From assembly GCA_003586115.2 (NCBI GenBank), contig QVOM02000103.1, forward strand, positions 3,929,996 through 3,993,995: a DNA stretch of 64,000 nucleotides, in the 5' to 3' direction. Position 1 is the first letter of the stretch, and each line of letters starts with the position of its first letter. The DNA comes from Salvator merianae (taxonomy: Eukaryota; Chordata; Lepidosauria; Squamata; Teiidae). The position numbers and the translations under genes were made by a program. Positions 48,632-59,443 of this stretch are shown here, in pieces. Under the pieces are notes generated by a model. That model saw only the letters and a program-made list of their open reading frames with translations, was not told the origin of the DNA and made no database searches.

Positions 48632-50290
48632 TTTTATTTAAATTTTATATCCCACCTTTCACCTGAAGGTTGCATCAATAAAAAGGTAAAACATACAGAA
48701 TAGCCTAAACAAACTTAAAATGTAACCCTCTCTCACAGGTAACTAAATATCAGAAGTGTTGCTGGGGAGATATGTTTTAATCAGGTATGGCAAGACGTAT
48801 AACATTGGTGCCTGGCATTCCTCCAGTGAATACTGTTTCACAATGTTTGGGCCACCACAGAAAAGGCCCTTTCACATGTCACCACCACTTACATCTCTAC
48901 AAGAACTACAAGAAGGCCCTCACCTTGTGATCTTAATATTCAAACAGATCTATATGGGAGAAGGCACTCCTTCAAATATCATTGGCTAGACCATTTAAGG
49001 CTTTATATATTAACATCAAAACTTTAAACTGGGCTTAGTAGGAAATAGATAGCCAGTGCAAATATTTCTCATCAGCGTGATGTGTGTCTTGCCAAAAACT
49101 TCCATCAGCAGTTGAGTTGCTTTATTCTGCTCTAGTTCCAGCTTCCAGATCATATTTAAGGTTAGACCCATGTAAAACACGTTACAGTAATCTAGCTTGG
49201 AGGATACCAGAGTGTGGATCACCATGGCAAGTTGTCCCTATCCAGAAAAGGCTGAAAGTGGGAAACAAATCAGAGGTGGAGGTAGGTACTCATGGTTACC
49301 ACTGCTACATAAGCCTCAAACAGTGAATCCAAGCAATGAAACAATGACTCCAAGAGCACCCCCAGGTAACACACCCCTTCTTTCTGGAGCAAGAAACCTC
49401 CATTCAGAGTTGGGTGCCCCTGTACTTCATGGACTTAGGGCCCTTTATTACACAGTACCCCTATCTTGTATGGATTTGGTTTCAGTTTATTGGTCCACAT
49501 CCAGCCCATTACTTCCTCCAGACTGCAACCAAGCACCTGAACTGCCTCTCCTGAATCAGAGTGTATTGATGATACCTCACTCCAAAACTCCTGATGACCT
49601 CTTCCAGTGGGTTCATATAGATATTAAAGAGTATAGGGATAGAACATACCACTTGTGAACTCCACATAACAGTTCCAATGGCATCAAACCAAAGTCCCCC
49701 ATTGCTATTTTTAGGAGCCTATTTCAGATGTAGGAAGCAAACACTGTAAAACAGTGCCTCTAAGTCCCAGTCCCTGAAGTCTGTCTAGCAGGATACCATG
49801 ACTGATGGTATGGAATGGCATAGGGAGATAGAGGGGAACCAACATGGTTGCATTACCTCTGTCTGCATTACCCCTGTCTCTCTTCTGGAGTTCCAAACCA
49901 GATTCAAATGGGTCTAGATAATTTGTTTCTTTCAAGCATGCATGCAATTGACTAGACACCACTCTCTCTAGCACCTTGCCCCAAAAGAGGATATTGGCAA
50001 CTGGCTGGTAGTTATTAGTATCTCTGGATCCACAGAGGCCATCTTAAGGATAAGGCATACCATAGCTTTCATAACTGCTGCTTGCACATCTGCGTCTCGC
50101 AAAGAGACACTTATCACTCCCGGATCCATCCAACCATACTCCCTCAGCTAGCTTTTAGAAGCCATGATGAACAAGGATCAAGGAGAATGATCACTGGCTG
50201 GACCTCTACCAACAGCTTGTCCACTTCTTCAGACTGTAGTAATTAAAACTGATCCAATATAACATGACCAAAGGGTGCTCTGCATGATAA
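48632..50290 (-). pseudogene. Antisense L2 retrotransposon fragment
   Basis: The 3' end is at the left (TTTTATTTAAATTTTATATCCCACC near 48632-48656). Minus-strand frames give VIHTLVSSKLDYCNVFYMGLTLNMIWKLE at 49225-49130, matching L2 VxxALVTSRLDYCNxLYxGLP. Further up, LERVVSSQLHACLKETNYLDPFESG lies at 49971-49897. Plus-strand text such as TTCATATAGATATTAAAGAG (49612-49631) is the complement of the LFNIYMK box. The same L2 type, better preserved, lies at 56880. Many stops and deletions, no intact protein. Confidence 0.75.
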
Positions 50291-50369
50291 TTGTGCAAGA
50301 ACAGTATGTGGTCACATTTACTTTCTTTATATTCTGGCTTTTCTCTAAGGGCTGGATTTGGCTGTGGGT

Positions 50370-50480
50370 GGTTCTCCCTCTCCTCCAATATCACAACAGT
50401 CCTCTGAAAGGGTGAGGATCCTAGGCTGCTGAATGTGGATTTGAATCTTGGTCTCTCAGATTACAACAGTTTTCTGTGCA
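50370..50480 (-). repeat. Possible MIR-like/tRNA-type SINE fragment
   Basis: TCCTCTGAAAGGGTGAGGATC..GGATTTGAATCTTGGTCTCTCAG resembles, from memory, a widespread amniote repeat with the consensus CCTGTGAGGTAGG..GGATTTGAACCTGGGTCTCC. Highly decayed. Confidence 0.3.
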
Positions 50481-50486
50481 TTGCTT

Positions 50487-50569
50487 CAAAAGAGTTTCCT
50501 GCTCTGAGGGTAGTCACGTGATCAATAGCCGGAGGGTAGTCACATGATCAAAAGAGTTTCCTGCTCTGA
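50487..50569. repeat. Interlaced direct duplication
   Basis: CAAAAGAGTTTCCTGCTCTGA occurs at 50487-50507 and again at 50549-50569. Between them GAGGGTAGTCACGTGATCAA (50506-50525) is repeated as GAGGGTAGTCACATGATCAA (50532-50551). The arrangement suggests two successive local duplications. Confidence 0.9.
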
Positions 50570-52288
50570 AGTTTTGTTTTGTTTTTTGTTTTTTTGAGGA
50601 TGTTGCATGGGACAGTAAATTTGCCTTTCTTTTGATAACAAGGGTGGTGGATTCATTTTTTATTTTTTTAAAACAAATCAAAACTTAATCTACTGGCACT
50701 CGAGATCCACACACTTACCTTTTATTGATCAGCATTTATCCTATGTAGCAGAGGATACTCCTTTATATAACCTCCTATCAGAGGACAGAATAGACATGTG
50801 CAAAGGGTTGTTTGAAAAACATTTGAAAAAGCCACACTATTAATGAGGAGCATGATGTTTCCATAGCCCAGCATGTATTTACTGGAATGATAGAAGAACA
50901 CGGATCTATGTGTAGCAGGAGTTTTGGGACATTTCTGCATTTTCTGGACCTGGGCTGCTCCAGCTCGAACTGTTCCAACTGGAACAATTCCCTACTGGAG
51001 AGCTGTTGGACAGCTTGGACAGCTTCTTCCAGGACAGCCCTCGTGCCACCCCTCATGCTATATTTGTATCCATATTTGCTTCCTATAAGCATAAGTATAT
51101 GAGACTATGCAAATTTAGTAGTGCATAATTAACCCTGTATACCATTTTATAACAGCTCTGTTAATGAGATTGATACAATATCTCTGAATTGCAAGGTGGA
51201 AGAGATGATGAGTTGTAGTGATGTGTGCTAATTTGCTTGTTGAATTTAAGGTTGTGAAGATTTTAACTCACATTTTTAACTATAATCTTGTCTTAGTTCT
51301 CAATTAGTTCCTAGTGCATTTTACTCTGTTGTATATTGGTAATATAGGCTGTGTTCACACATAGCAAAATACAGTCATACTGTTTATGTATACATAAGTA
51401 GGACTATTGCACTATAATGAACATTTATGCAGAAATTAAAACAGCAGCAATAGAAAACTCAATTAACCTAGATGTGGAGATACTTGGCGGCACTGTGTTG
51501 CATTCTTACTATCCATTTGCAGCAAATGCTTTGAACTCCCCAAAGCATTTGAATCAAAACTAGGGAGCTAGAGAGCACAGTTCTTAAATATATATATTGA
51601 GAAAAGATGAAATGCAAGCAGCTAAGAAAGTGAAGCCTTATTAGTAACTACAGCATCCTTCTGCATGCAGTTTGTCTCAGAGTTGGCTTATTTTTAGTAT
51701 TCTACATGACTGTAAAAGTCTTACATTAAAGAATAAGGATAGAAGTTAAAGTTTTTTGAAGATGGGAGCTATGCTTGTCATCTTTTTCATACTTGGAAAA
51801 CAGAGGAAGTTCAACAGAGGTAGGAGGATAATTTTATCTACTTGGGTACCCTTGAACCTGACATATGGTGGACTTTCAGCAGAAATTTCTATTTAGGAGA
51901 AGAGTACTATTTTTTAAAACCTTTTTACAGTGGTTTTAATATTTCACTGAATGTTGGTATAGTTTAAGCCTAATTGTTTAAAACTCCAATGGGAACTGAA
52001 AATTAGACGTGAAAACAACAACTTTGAAATGCTATTCAAATGCATCAGTTTATTAAGTAGGAAATGTAAGTAGTTTGGTGGCTTTCAAATTTAAAGATCA
52101 TAATGGCGGCTTAGCGGTTCAGTACGTTAAGACAGGAGATTAAAGATACTTTGTAAATGAATTAATTCCAGTCACTACAGGTGAAAAAAAAGTGAAGAGC
52201 AGAGCTGTATGTTTTCTATTCCCTTTGGTTTTGATCCTTGCAGGTAAATCATATATGATATTGGTCTAATTTCTGCAAGGATTTTCTG
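50570..52288. other. Unannotated stretch
   Basis: AT-rich with a GTTTT/T-rich run near 50572-50596. A GC-richer island lies near 50945-51055, rich in CTGGA/TCCAG and GACAGCTTG repeats. No gene. Confidence 0.5.
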
Positions 52289-52472
52289 TTGCTGTTGTTG
52301 GGTACCACTGAGTTGTAGCCAGCTCTTGGTTGACTCTATGGACACCTCTATGCAGTTTTCTTGGCAGAGATACAAAAGTGATTTGCCATTGCCTATTTTT
52401 GGTGAGAGGTTGGGGCTCAAACCAAAAAACCTTTGCTTTGCAGGCTGCTGGCAGTACTACTGAACTACAGCC
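52289..52472 (-). mobile_element. tRNA-derived SINE, copy 3 (best preserved head)
   Basis: On the minus strand the head contains an A-box-like TAGTTCAGTAGT (complement of 52457-52468) and a B-box-like GGTTTGAGCCC (complement of 52413-52423), spaced as in a tRNA. The body CAATGGCAAATCAC..TATCTCTGCCAAGAAAACTG follows and ends ..CAGTGGTACCCAACAACAGC at the left. Pol III boxes mark it as a tRNA-derived SINE. Three copies occur in this window, all on the minus strand. Confidence 0.75.
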
Positions 52473-53933
52473 TTTTCCAGCTCCAGGCATTTTCTAAGTG
52501 CATTAAAAAAACAAAAACAGACAAAGAAAGAAACATATTACACTTCCATTCATGGGGAACAAAGTGGGCTCACCTGTACTGATGGAGGCTAATTGTTCAG
52601 GTCACATGTGAAAGGAAAATGTGCATCACACTGTGCAGCTCTCAGTGAAAAGTGTAAACAAGGAAATGTTTACAATATACTTCCATAGGGCATGCAGCAT
52701 TTTTACTTCAATAAACTTAGCCAGCCTCCCTTCAAAAAAATGTACGGATCCTGTCAGTGTAAGTTTATGTTACATTACACCTGCTCCTTCTTGATGTTAT
52801 GATTTGAAATGAATCATCATGGTTATCTTTTTGGAATACAATAGTATTTGGAATGCAGTAGTTAGTGCTTGTTGAAATTTTCTGCAGTTAATTGTGTTTT
52901 TACTTATTTTTAAGAGACAATTAAAGGAATGCTACTTTTTCTTTTTATAAATTTTGTGTGTGCAAGATAGTGACAAGCAAAATGTGACTTTTGCTTTGTT
53001 ACTAACTTATTATTTTCAATTAAAGGTTGTAAATGTGATTTTATTTATATTATGAAACGTGTCGTAAGATTGAGCCTTACTGTATTGTTTGGAATTTTTT
53101 CTTTCACTATGCTTGCATACAATAACGCTCTGGAGGTATAAAAATTAAGAAAAGGTGTGTACATAGAAATATGGTGGGTTATGTTTTGATCTTACAGCAA
53201 ATATGAATTTTTATTTTGAAAATAGCCTGTAATCATTTATTGGAATAATTTAGTTCCTACATTTCTGAATTGGGGATTTTCAAATACAAGATGATATTTA
53301 TAGGTTGGTAAATAAAAGATGACAGATTGGCTTTTTATTTTTTTCCCCCTTTTTATAAAAGTTTATTTATACATCGTATTCCTAAAACCTTGCATGGTCT
53401 GATGGTCAGATTGTGCTGAAAGACAGTGTGCACAATCACACTTCAAAAGCAACTCTTGCCCCCAGGGTGGCAGTGGGCACCTTTTTGGGATGACAAGGGG
53501 CACCCTAGAATGATAAGCAGAAAGGCAGCCATTATTGTTGTGGTTTTAATGGCTACACCATGCTTTAAATCTTGGTGAACCCATTTAGAAGCACATATGG
53601 AATAAAATGGAAGCTGGTAAAGAAGGAAAAAATAGTCCCTCTTGCTCTGTACAGAGTGCAGAAATAAAGAAAGAACAAGTTCTGCAGCCAACCCAAAGCC
53701 TCTACTTTGCTCCCTGGAGCAGGCAATGCCAGACTTTCTAAGGGACAGTTATGCTTCTGCAACTATTAGGGTGTCACAACATTGGGATCTGATGGAATTC
53801 AATGAATTCTTAATTTTTTTCAGGAAACTTTTAATTCTGAAAGGAGTTGGACCATTAGCTAGTATTTTGATGGTAGATAACAAGTTGAATAATTCAAGTT
53901 ATTTTGCTAATATGACTTCAGTTTGGAGAATAG
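52473..53933. other. Unannotated, repeat-poor stretch
   Basis: AT-rich, with no recognised transposon between about 52780 and 53340. No gene domain. Frames near 53642-54025 look like chance openings. Confidence 0.5.
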
Positions 53934-54439
53934 GGGCCTGTTCACACGTTGAACTAGTGAGCATCAAGGAAACGCACTTGCAAAGTGACTCTACACTTTG
54001 TGGAGGTCCCCATGACCGGGTATAGAATATCACTGCTGCCAATCACAAATAGCTATGGAGCACAAATTAGTTCTCCACAGCTTGACTGGGAACTGATATC
54101 CAGCTCCCAGTCAAGTGTCTTTGTACCTTGAATGCATGGCTATGCCATGCACAGCGGTTGCGCCTGTGCAATTGTGCACTTGCACCTGAATGCACCTGCA
54201 CACTGTGAAGCTCTGCTGGTCACCATGGCAGTGGCTGGATGCTTCCCAGCTGCTGCCACAGTGAAGATCAAGCACAGGACACCAGCATTCTCACTGCAAA
54301 TGCTGGTATCCTGTTGATCTTCATGGATATGGCCATGCAGTGCAGACCATGTCTGTGATGAGCAGTCAATTCCACCGTAGAACAGAATGCTGTATTTAGA
54401 TGCTTATGCTATTCTAAGGTGGAAATTATGAAAACACCT
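53934..54439 (+). mobile_element. Harbinger-like MITE, hairpin-bearing family (copy 2)
   Basis: The left end GGGCCTGTTCACACGTTGAAC matches the inverted right end of the element at 31642. The interior shares GTGCACTTGCACCTG..CACCATGGCAGTG..GCTGCTGCCA text with it and with 62798. The right end (inverted AAGGTGTTTTCATAATTTCC) is degraded, and the terminal hairpin is reduced to CTATTCTAAGGTGG against CCACCGTAGAA near 54372-54423. Non-coding. Confidence 0.6.
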
Positions 54440-54537
54440 TTAACTTGGACAATAGGGATATGCGGAACTCGCATTCATCTACCAGAAGCTGGGATTAGAG
54501 GCCAAAGGATTGTTAGGTGCTTTCCCTAACACACTGG

Positions 54538-54760
54538 AGCTGAGTTCACACCCAAGTTTTAATCCTGCTTCAGTCTACATTCAGAGTGGAGAAATCCATC
54601 AGCAGAGAGATTAGTCGTTTTCTTTCCGCTTTATCTAACTCAAAGGTGGCTTTTCTGAGTTAGATAAAGCCAAAAACAAACAGCTTGTCACTTTGCTGAT
54701 GTGTTCTCACACTCTGAAAGTGGACTGAATTTGGATTAAAACTTAGGTGTGAATGCAGCC
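54538..54760. mobile_element. Full-length foldback MITE
   Basis: The entire 223 bp is a long inverted repeat centred at 54649. The left arm starts AGCTGAGTTCACACCCAAG and the right arm, inverted, starts GGCTGCATTCACACCTAAG. At the centre, 15-bp perfect arms (54628-54642, 54656-54670) enclose a 13-nt loop. The flanking trinucleotides TGG/TGA are only partly alike. The ends resemble those of the MITE at 6541. Confidence 0.7.
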
Positions 54761-55599
54761 TGACTCTATTTGCACCCAAATTTACTCATGTGTAGAACTG
54801 TGAAGCATAATTTTTACCTAGTTTCTCCTCTCCTTGTTGCTGCCATTACAGGGCCCTTCAGAGGAAGGACTTGTGACATCATCACACATGCAGGTGATGT
54901 CATTGAGCATGTGGAGAAAGTCTCTGCATGAGGTCATGCATGACGATGATGTGTACATGTGCACTATCTTGTGTTGCAGGCCTCATCCATGGAGGGGCCT
55001 ATCATACTAAGATAGCAGAAATATTCAGAACTGGAACCCTCCTGGGGGTTTTCTTTGTAAAGCAGTTGTTTTATTTTCTGTGATGTAGTCCTGGCTGGAG
55101 AGTCAACACAACAAAAAGAATCTGTATAATTATATTCTTTCCTATGAGAAAGAGGGAAACATGTCATACAGGCAAATAAATAAAGCGGTGCCTGGTATCA
55201 GTCAGCCAAAAATAGACTGGTCATATTGGAAAAAATCCTTTGTGTAACCTTGCCCTGGTCTATTGTGTTTCTATAGTGCAAATCAAACCCTTAGACCTGA
55301 GTGCTCCAGAGGGAGGTTGTTGCATTGTCTGGTGGATTCAGGTTTGTTTCATTTATGCAGAGGCCCCTTGTTGGGATGGGCAGATGATCCTGCAAATAAC
55401 GACCCCTATGGTCCTTAACTGCCCAGACAATCCTGAACATGGGCAGGGTATTGAGCATGTCGTGGGGCAAGCCCAAGGAAGCTGGGAAATCTGCCCCCTC
55501 TAAATAATGTTCAAACAGGGCTGCTGCAAATACTCCTGGCAACCATGCCAACAATTATCTGGTGAACGTTTAGTTATTTTTTGCTGATCTGACTGCCAT
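54761..55599. other. Unannotated stretch
   Basis: Moderate GC near 55240-55510. Two overlapping opposite-strand frames of 87 codons there show no known domain and no splice or promoter context, so they are not proposed as genes. Confidence 0.45.
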
Positions 55600-56878
55600 C
55601 ATGTGCCATTTGTGTTTTTAATTTTAAGATTTTTTTCTGTCCATTTAATTTTTGAGAGTATTTGTGTATCCCACATATCTATCTGGTGATCTAAGACTTC
55701 CTCCCATATTTTTTGACATCTGGTTTATCATTGATGGCACATGTGAGTAATAATTTATAGATCTTGAACTAGTCCATGTGGGTTTTATACATAACTAGTA
55801 AAAATAATTCGAAAAAATTTCTTCCAAAAATTATTCTGTTTGCAATCAGGTTGTTGTTGTTTTTAATTGTCATATTATTATTGTCTTAAAATCTTTGCTA
55901 TATCGTTGGTTTCCTTTGCTAAGTTTGACATATGTGTTCATTTCAATATTATCCAAAATTCTTCTGGATAATTAGATATTCTTAATATATGTTTGAGTGG
56001 CAACAGTGGTGATGATGTTGGTAGCAATGTTTTGCAGTTCCTTGCACACATTTACAGTAGTCTGAATACACATGTTGTCTTGTATGGTTTCTTTCTGCTT
56101 CAGTTTGTTAGACATTTTTGAACATTGAGCTATTTTTACTTTAGCCCATCTGAGCATATTTGTTCAGAATATCTGAGTGGTTTAATTTGATATGTTCACC
56201 TTTTAAATCATACGATTCTATTTCTTCTCATCTTGAACAATATTGGAGATAAGAGGAATCCTTGTTTTGTCTCTCTGTTAATTTTGATCAGAAAAAAAGA
56301 AAAAATCATTTATCCAAAGCCTTTGTATGTTGTTCTTATATAATTTGAAAAGTCTATTAGTAAATTATTTTCCAAAATTCATGTGATCTAATAAACTTAT
56401 TAGAAATTCATGTTGCAGTGTGTCAAACACCTTATAAGTATTGAGGCTTAAAATTGCTAAGACTTTTTTCTTATTGGTGCTGCCAGTTAGTGTATGAAGT
56501 TACTGCAGTTAGTTTTATCTCTTTGTCATGAACCCATATTGGTCTTTATTTATAATATTCTTAATAAATGTATTAATTTGGGATGTAATTATTCTTGCAA
56601 AAATCTTGTAGTCCTGATTTGCCAGTTTTATGGGTTGGTAGGAGTCGTAGTAGGATGGGTTCTAGCTTGCTTTGGGAATTGGAAGGATCACACACTCCTT
56701 CAAAGTTCCTGGAACTCCCCCCCCCCCCATGATATAATTGACTAATTATACTAGTTGAGGGATTGGGACTAGTTTAAATTTCTTATAAAATGTGTTAAAT
56801 CCATCTGGCCCTGGAGTCTTATATTATCAATTTCTTTTAATGTAATAGGTACTCAACTGATGTTAATGGAATCTTAAT
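55600..56878 (-). pseudogene. Antisense L1 ORF2 fragment (RT domain)
   Basis: Minus-strand reading gives L1 RT boxes in order from right to left. TPGPDG is the complement of 56804-56821. A PIPKASLEPILL..LPTHKTGKSGLQDFCKNNY block lies near 56690-56600, matching L1 PKxxxxxxNYRPIxxxxxxYKIFAKI. RETKQGFLLSPILFK, matching L1 RQGxPLSPLLF, lies near 56275-56225. A later WEEVLDHQIDMWDTQILSKIK-like region lies near 55700-55640. Frames are broken. The right edge abuts the antisense L2 tail at about 56879. Confidence 0.7.
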
Positions 56879-59110
56879 ATTTATTTGTTTATTTATTATT
56901 TGCATTTTTGTCCAGCCCTATACCCAAAGGTTTCAGGGCAGGTTACAACATTAAAAACCAAATATCAAAATGAGCATACTAAAACAATAATAGTGTCTGA
57001 AAACAGGGAGGAAAAGCTGTTTCCTTATTTAGTCAAAGGCCAGGGAAAAGAGGTATGTCTTCACTGCTTTCCTAAACATGTAAAGTGAAGGTGCATGACA
57101 CACCTCAGGGGTGAGAATATTCCATAGTCTGGGAGCCATCACTTAGAAGGCCCTATCCCAGGTGCCTATCCTTTTGCTATTGAGGGTGGTGGTACAACTA
57201 GGAGCGTCTTCCCTACAGATCTTAAGGTCTGAGCAGGTTGATATGGAAGAAGACGTTTCTTCAGGTATTTGGGGCCCAAACCATTTAGGGTCTTATAGGT
57301 TAAGGTTAACACCTTGAATTGGACTTAGTAGTGAAATGACAGCCAGTGCAGCTCTTTTAAGAGCACTGTGATGTGGATCCGACCAGGTGTCCCAGTCAGC
57401 AGTCTAGCAGCTACATTCTGCACCAGCTGCAGCTTCCAAACCATCTTCCAGGGCAGCCCCATGTAGAACACATTACAACAGTCCATTCTGGAAGTTACTA
57501 GAGCATAGATAACTGTGGCCAGATCATTTCTGTCCAGAAGGACCTTAGCTGCCAAATCAGCCATAGTTGAAAATAGGCACTCTTGGCCACAGCCTCCACC
57601 TGACCTTCAAATGGCAGCACAGAGTCCAAGAGCACCCCCAGATATTTCACCTGTCCTTTCTAGGGCATTACAACCCCACTGAGAACAGGGCACCTCCCAA
57701 TGTCAGGGACTCAAGACCCTTTGACACACAGCACCTCCATCTTGTCTGGATTCAGCTTCAATTTACTGGACCCCATCGAGGTACCAGTCAAGCACTTCAA
57801 CCACCTCTCCTGATTCAAATGGTATAGAGAGATAGAGCTGGGTGTCATCTGCATATTGATGCCGCCTCATTCTAAATCTCCTGATGACTTCTCCCAGTGG
57901 CTTCATATAGATATTAAAGAGCAGGGGAGATACATTTGATTCCTGATGAACCCCATGAGTGAGTTCCCAAGATAGTGAGCAAGAATCTCCCACTACCACT
58001 CTCTGGGACCGGCCATGGAGATAGGAATGGAACCAATGCAACACGTTACTTCCAACTCTCAAACTCTGTTGCCTTTCCAGAAGGATACGATGGTTAAAAG
58101 CTGCTGAGAGATCCAGAAAAACCAACAGAGTTGCGCTCCCATGTCTCTTACCAAGAAAAAAGTCATCAACCGGGATGATCAAGCCAGTTTCTCTGTCATA
58201 ACCAGGTCTGAAGTCAGATTGAAATGGGTCCAGATAATCAGCTTCTTCCAAGCATGCCTGCAGTTGAACAGCCACAGCTCTATTAAATACTTTGCCCCCC
58301 AAAAAGGAATGTTGACCACCAGTGATAGTTGTTTAAATCTTCTGGATCCAGGGTGATCCTCTTGAGGAGGGGGTGCACTGCCACCATTTTAATAGTGGGC
58401 AGGATCATCCCATCCTCTCAAGAGTCATTTCACTAATGCCTGGACCCACCTGGTCATACCTTGCCGGCTAGATTTTATCAGCCAAGAAGGGTAAGGATCC
58501 AGAGGACTTCTTGTCAGCTGAATGTCAGCAAGCAGCTTGTACACATCCTCAGGCTGCAACTATTGAAACTGATCAAAAATAACTGGACCAAATGGTTCTC
58601 TGGACACTTCCTCTGGACACTTCCCAATTGTGATATCCAATATGCCATGAAACTGACCAACTTTGCCCTCAAAGTGCCTTGCAATTTGTCACAGCAGATA
58701 TGGCATGGCCATTGCCCATGCTCCACCATACTAGATCTTAAATCATTCACCACTTGGAAGAACTCTTCTGGATGGCTACTTGAGGATGCAATAGTGGCAG
58801 AGAAAAACTCCTTTTGGCTGCCTCCATTGCCACATGGTAAGCACGATAACGCACTCCATGTTTGTTAAGACTCAGAGCAGGATTAACATCACCTGTGCTC
58901 TAGCCATCGACCTTTCTGTTTCATTGCCCGCAGCTCCTTGGAATACCAAGGTGCTTTACAAGCTCTGCAGATACACCAAAGGCTCTTGGCAGCAATCATG
59001 TTGATGACCCTGCTCATTCCCTAATTCCAGAAGGAGACTAGAGCCTCAGCAGGAACAGCATTCATGCCAACTTGAAAAGCAATTGCTTAGATTTCATAAA
59101 TCTCCAGGGA
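56879..59110 (-). pseudogene. Antisense L2 retrotransposon with intact YADD
   Basis: The 3' end at the left (TTTATTTGTTTATTTATTATT then CAGCCCTATACCC..GGGCAGGTTACAACA) matches 20344-20510. Minus-strand frames cover the C-terminal part (57564-57325: VIYALVTSRMDCCNVFYMGLP) and the RT (58302-57763, 179 codons). In the latter, LDLSAAFN lies at residues 63-70, GVHQESNVSPLLFN (normally GVPQGSVLSPLLFN) at 117-130, and YADDTQLYLS with an intact catalytic YADD at 150-153 (57855-57844). Homology continues, broken, to about 59110. It is 5' truncated, with shifts between frames, so not functional. Confidence 0.8.
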
Positions 59111-59311
59111 GAGATCATCTTAATAGATCACCCATCTCTGTAGAGGGGAGTGCCACTGCACTTCTCTGCATAGTACAGATGACATATTAAGTGTAAGCCA
59201 GTTTGATTCTGGAAGTCTAAAATACGACTTCTAGATATTTGAAGCATCTACTTGTATTTCCTGGTTATCTGTATTTCATTTCTACAGCTTAAAACTATTA
59301 GAGAATACCAT

Positions 59312-59443
59312 GGCCCTTTCTGCACTGGGCCTTATTCCAGCATATATCTAGGAATAGGAGCCTGCTGTCCACATGCTAGCATGCAGACAGCAACTCCCTA
59401 ATCCAGGATATAATCTGGAATAAGGCTTAGTGTGGAACGGCCC
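59312..59443. mobile_element. Foldback MITE, second copy of the 20917 family
   Basis: The left end GGCCCTTTCTGCACTGGGCC and the right end, inverted GGGCCGTTCCACACTAAGCC. The interior is palindromic about CACATGCTAGCATGCAGAC (59380-59398). It is shorter than the copies at 20917 and 62864 because part of the centre is missing. Confidence 0.65.

Noticed and set aside
52413..52468. Possible tRNA gene on the minus strand, from A-box and B-box-like motifs
   Set aside because: There is no complete cloverleaf, and the same unit recurs at 37338 and 45297 with a non-tRNA body, so it is a SINE.
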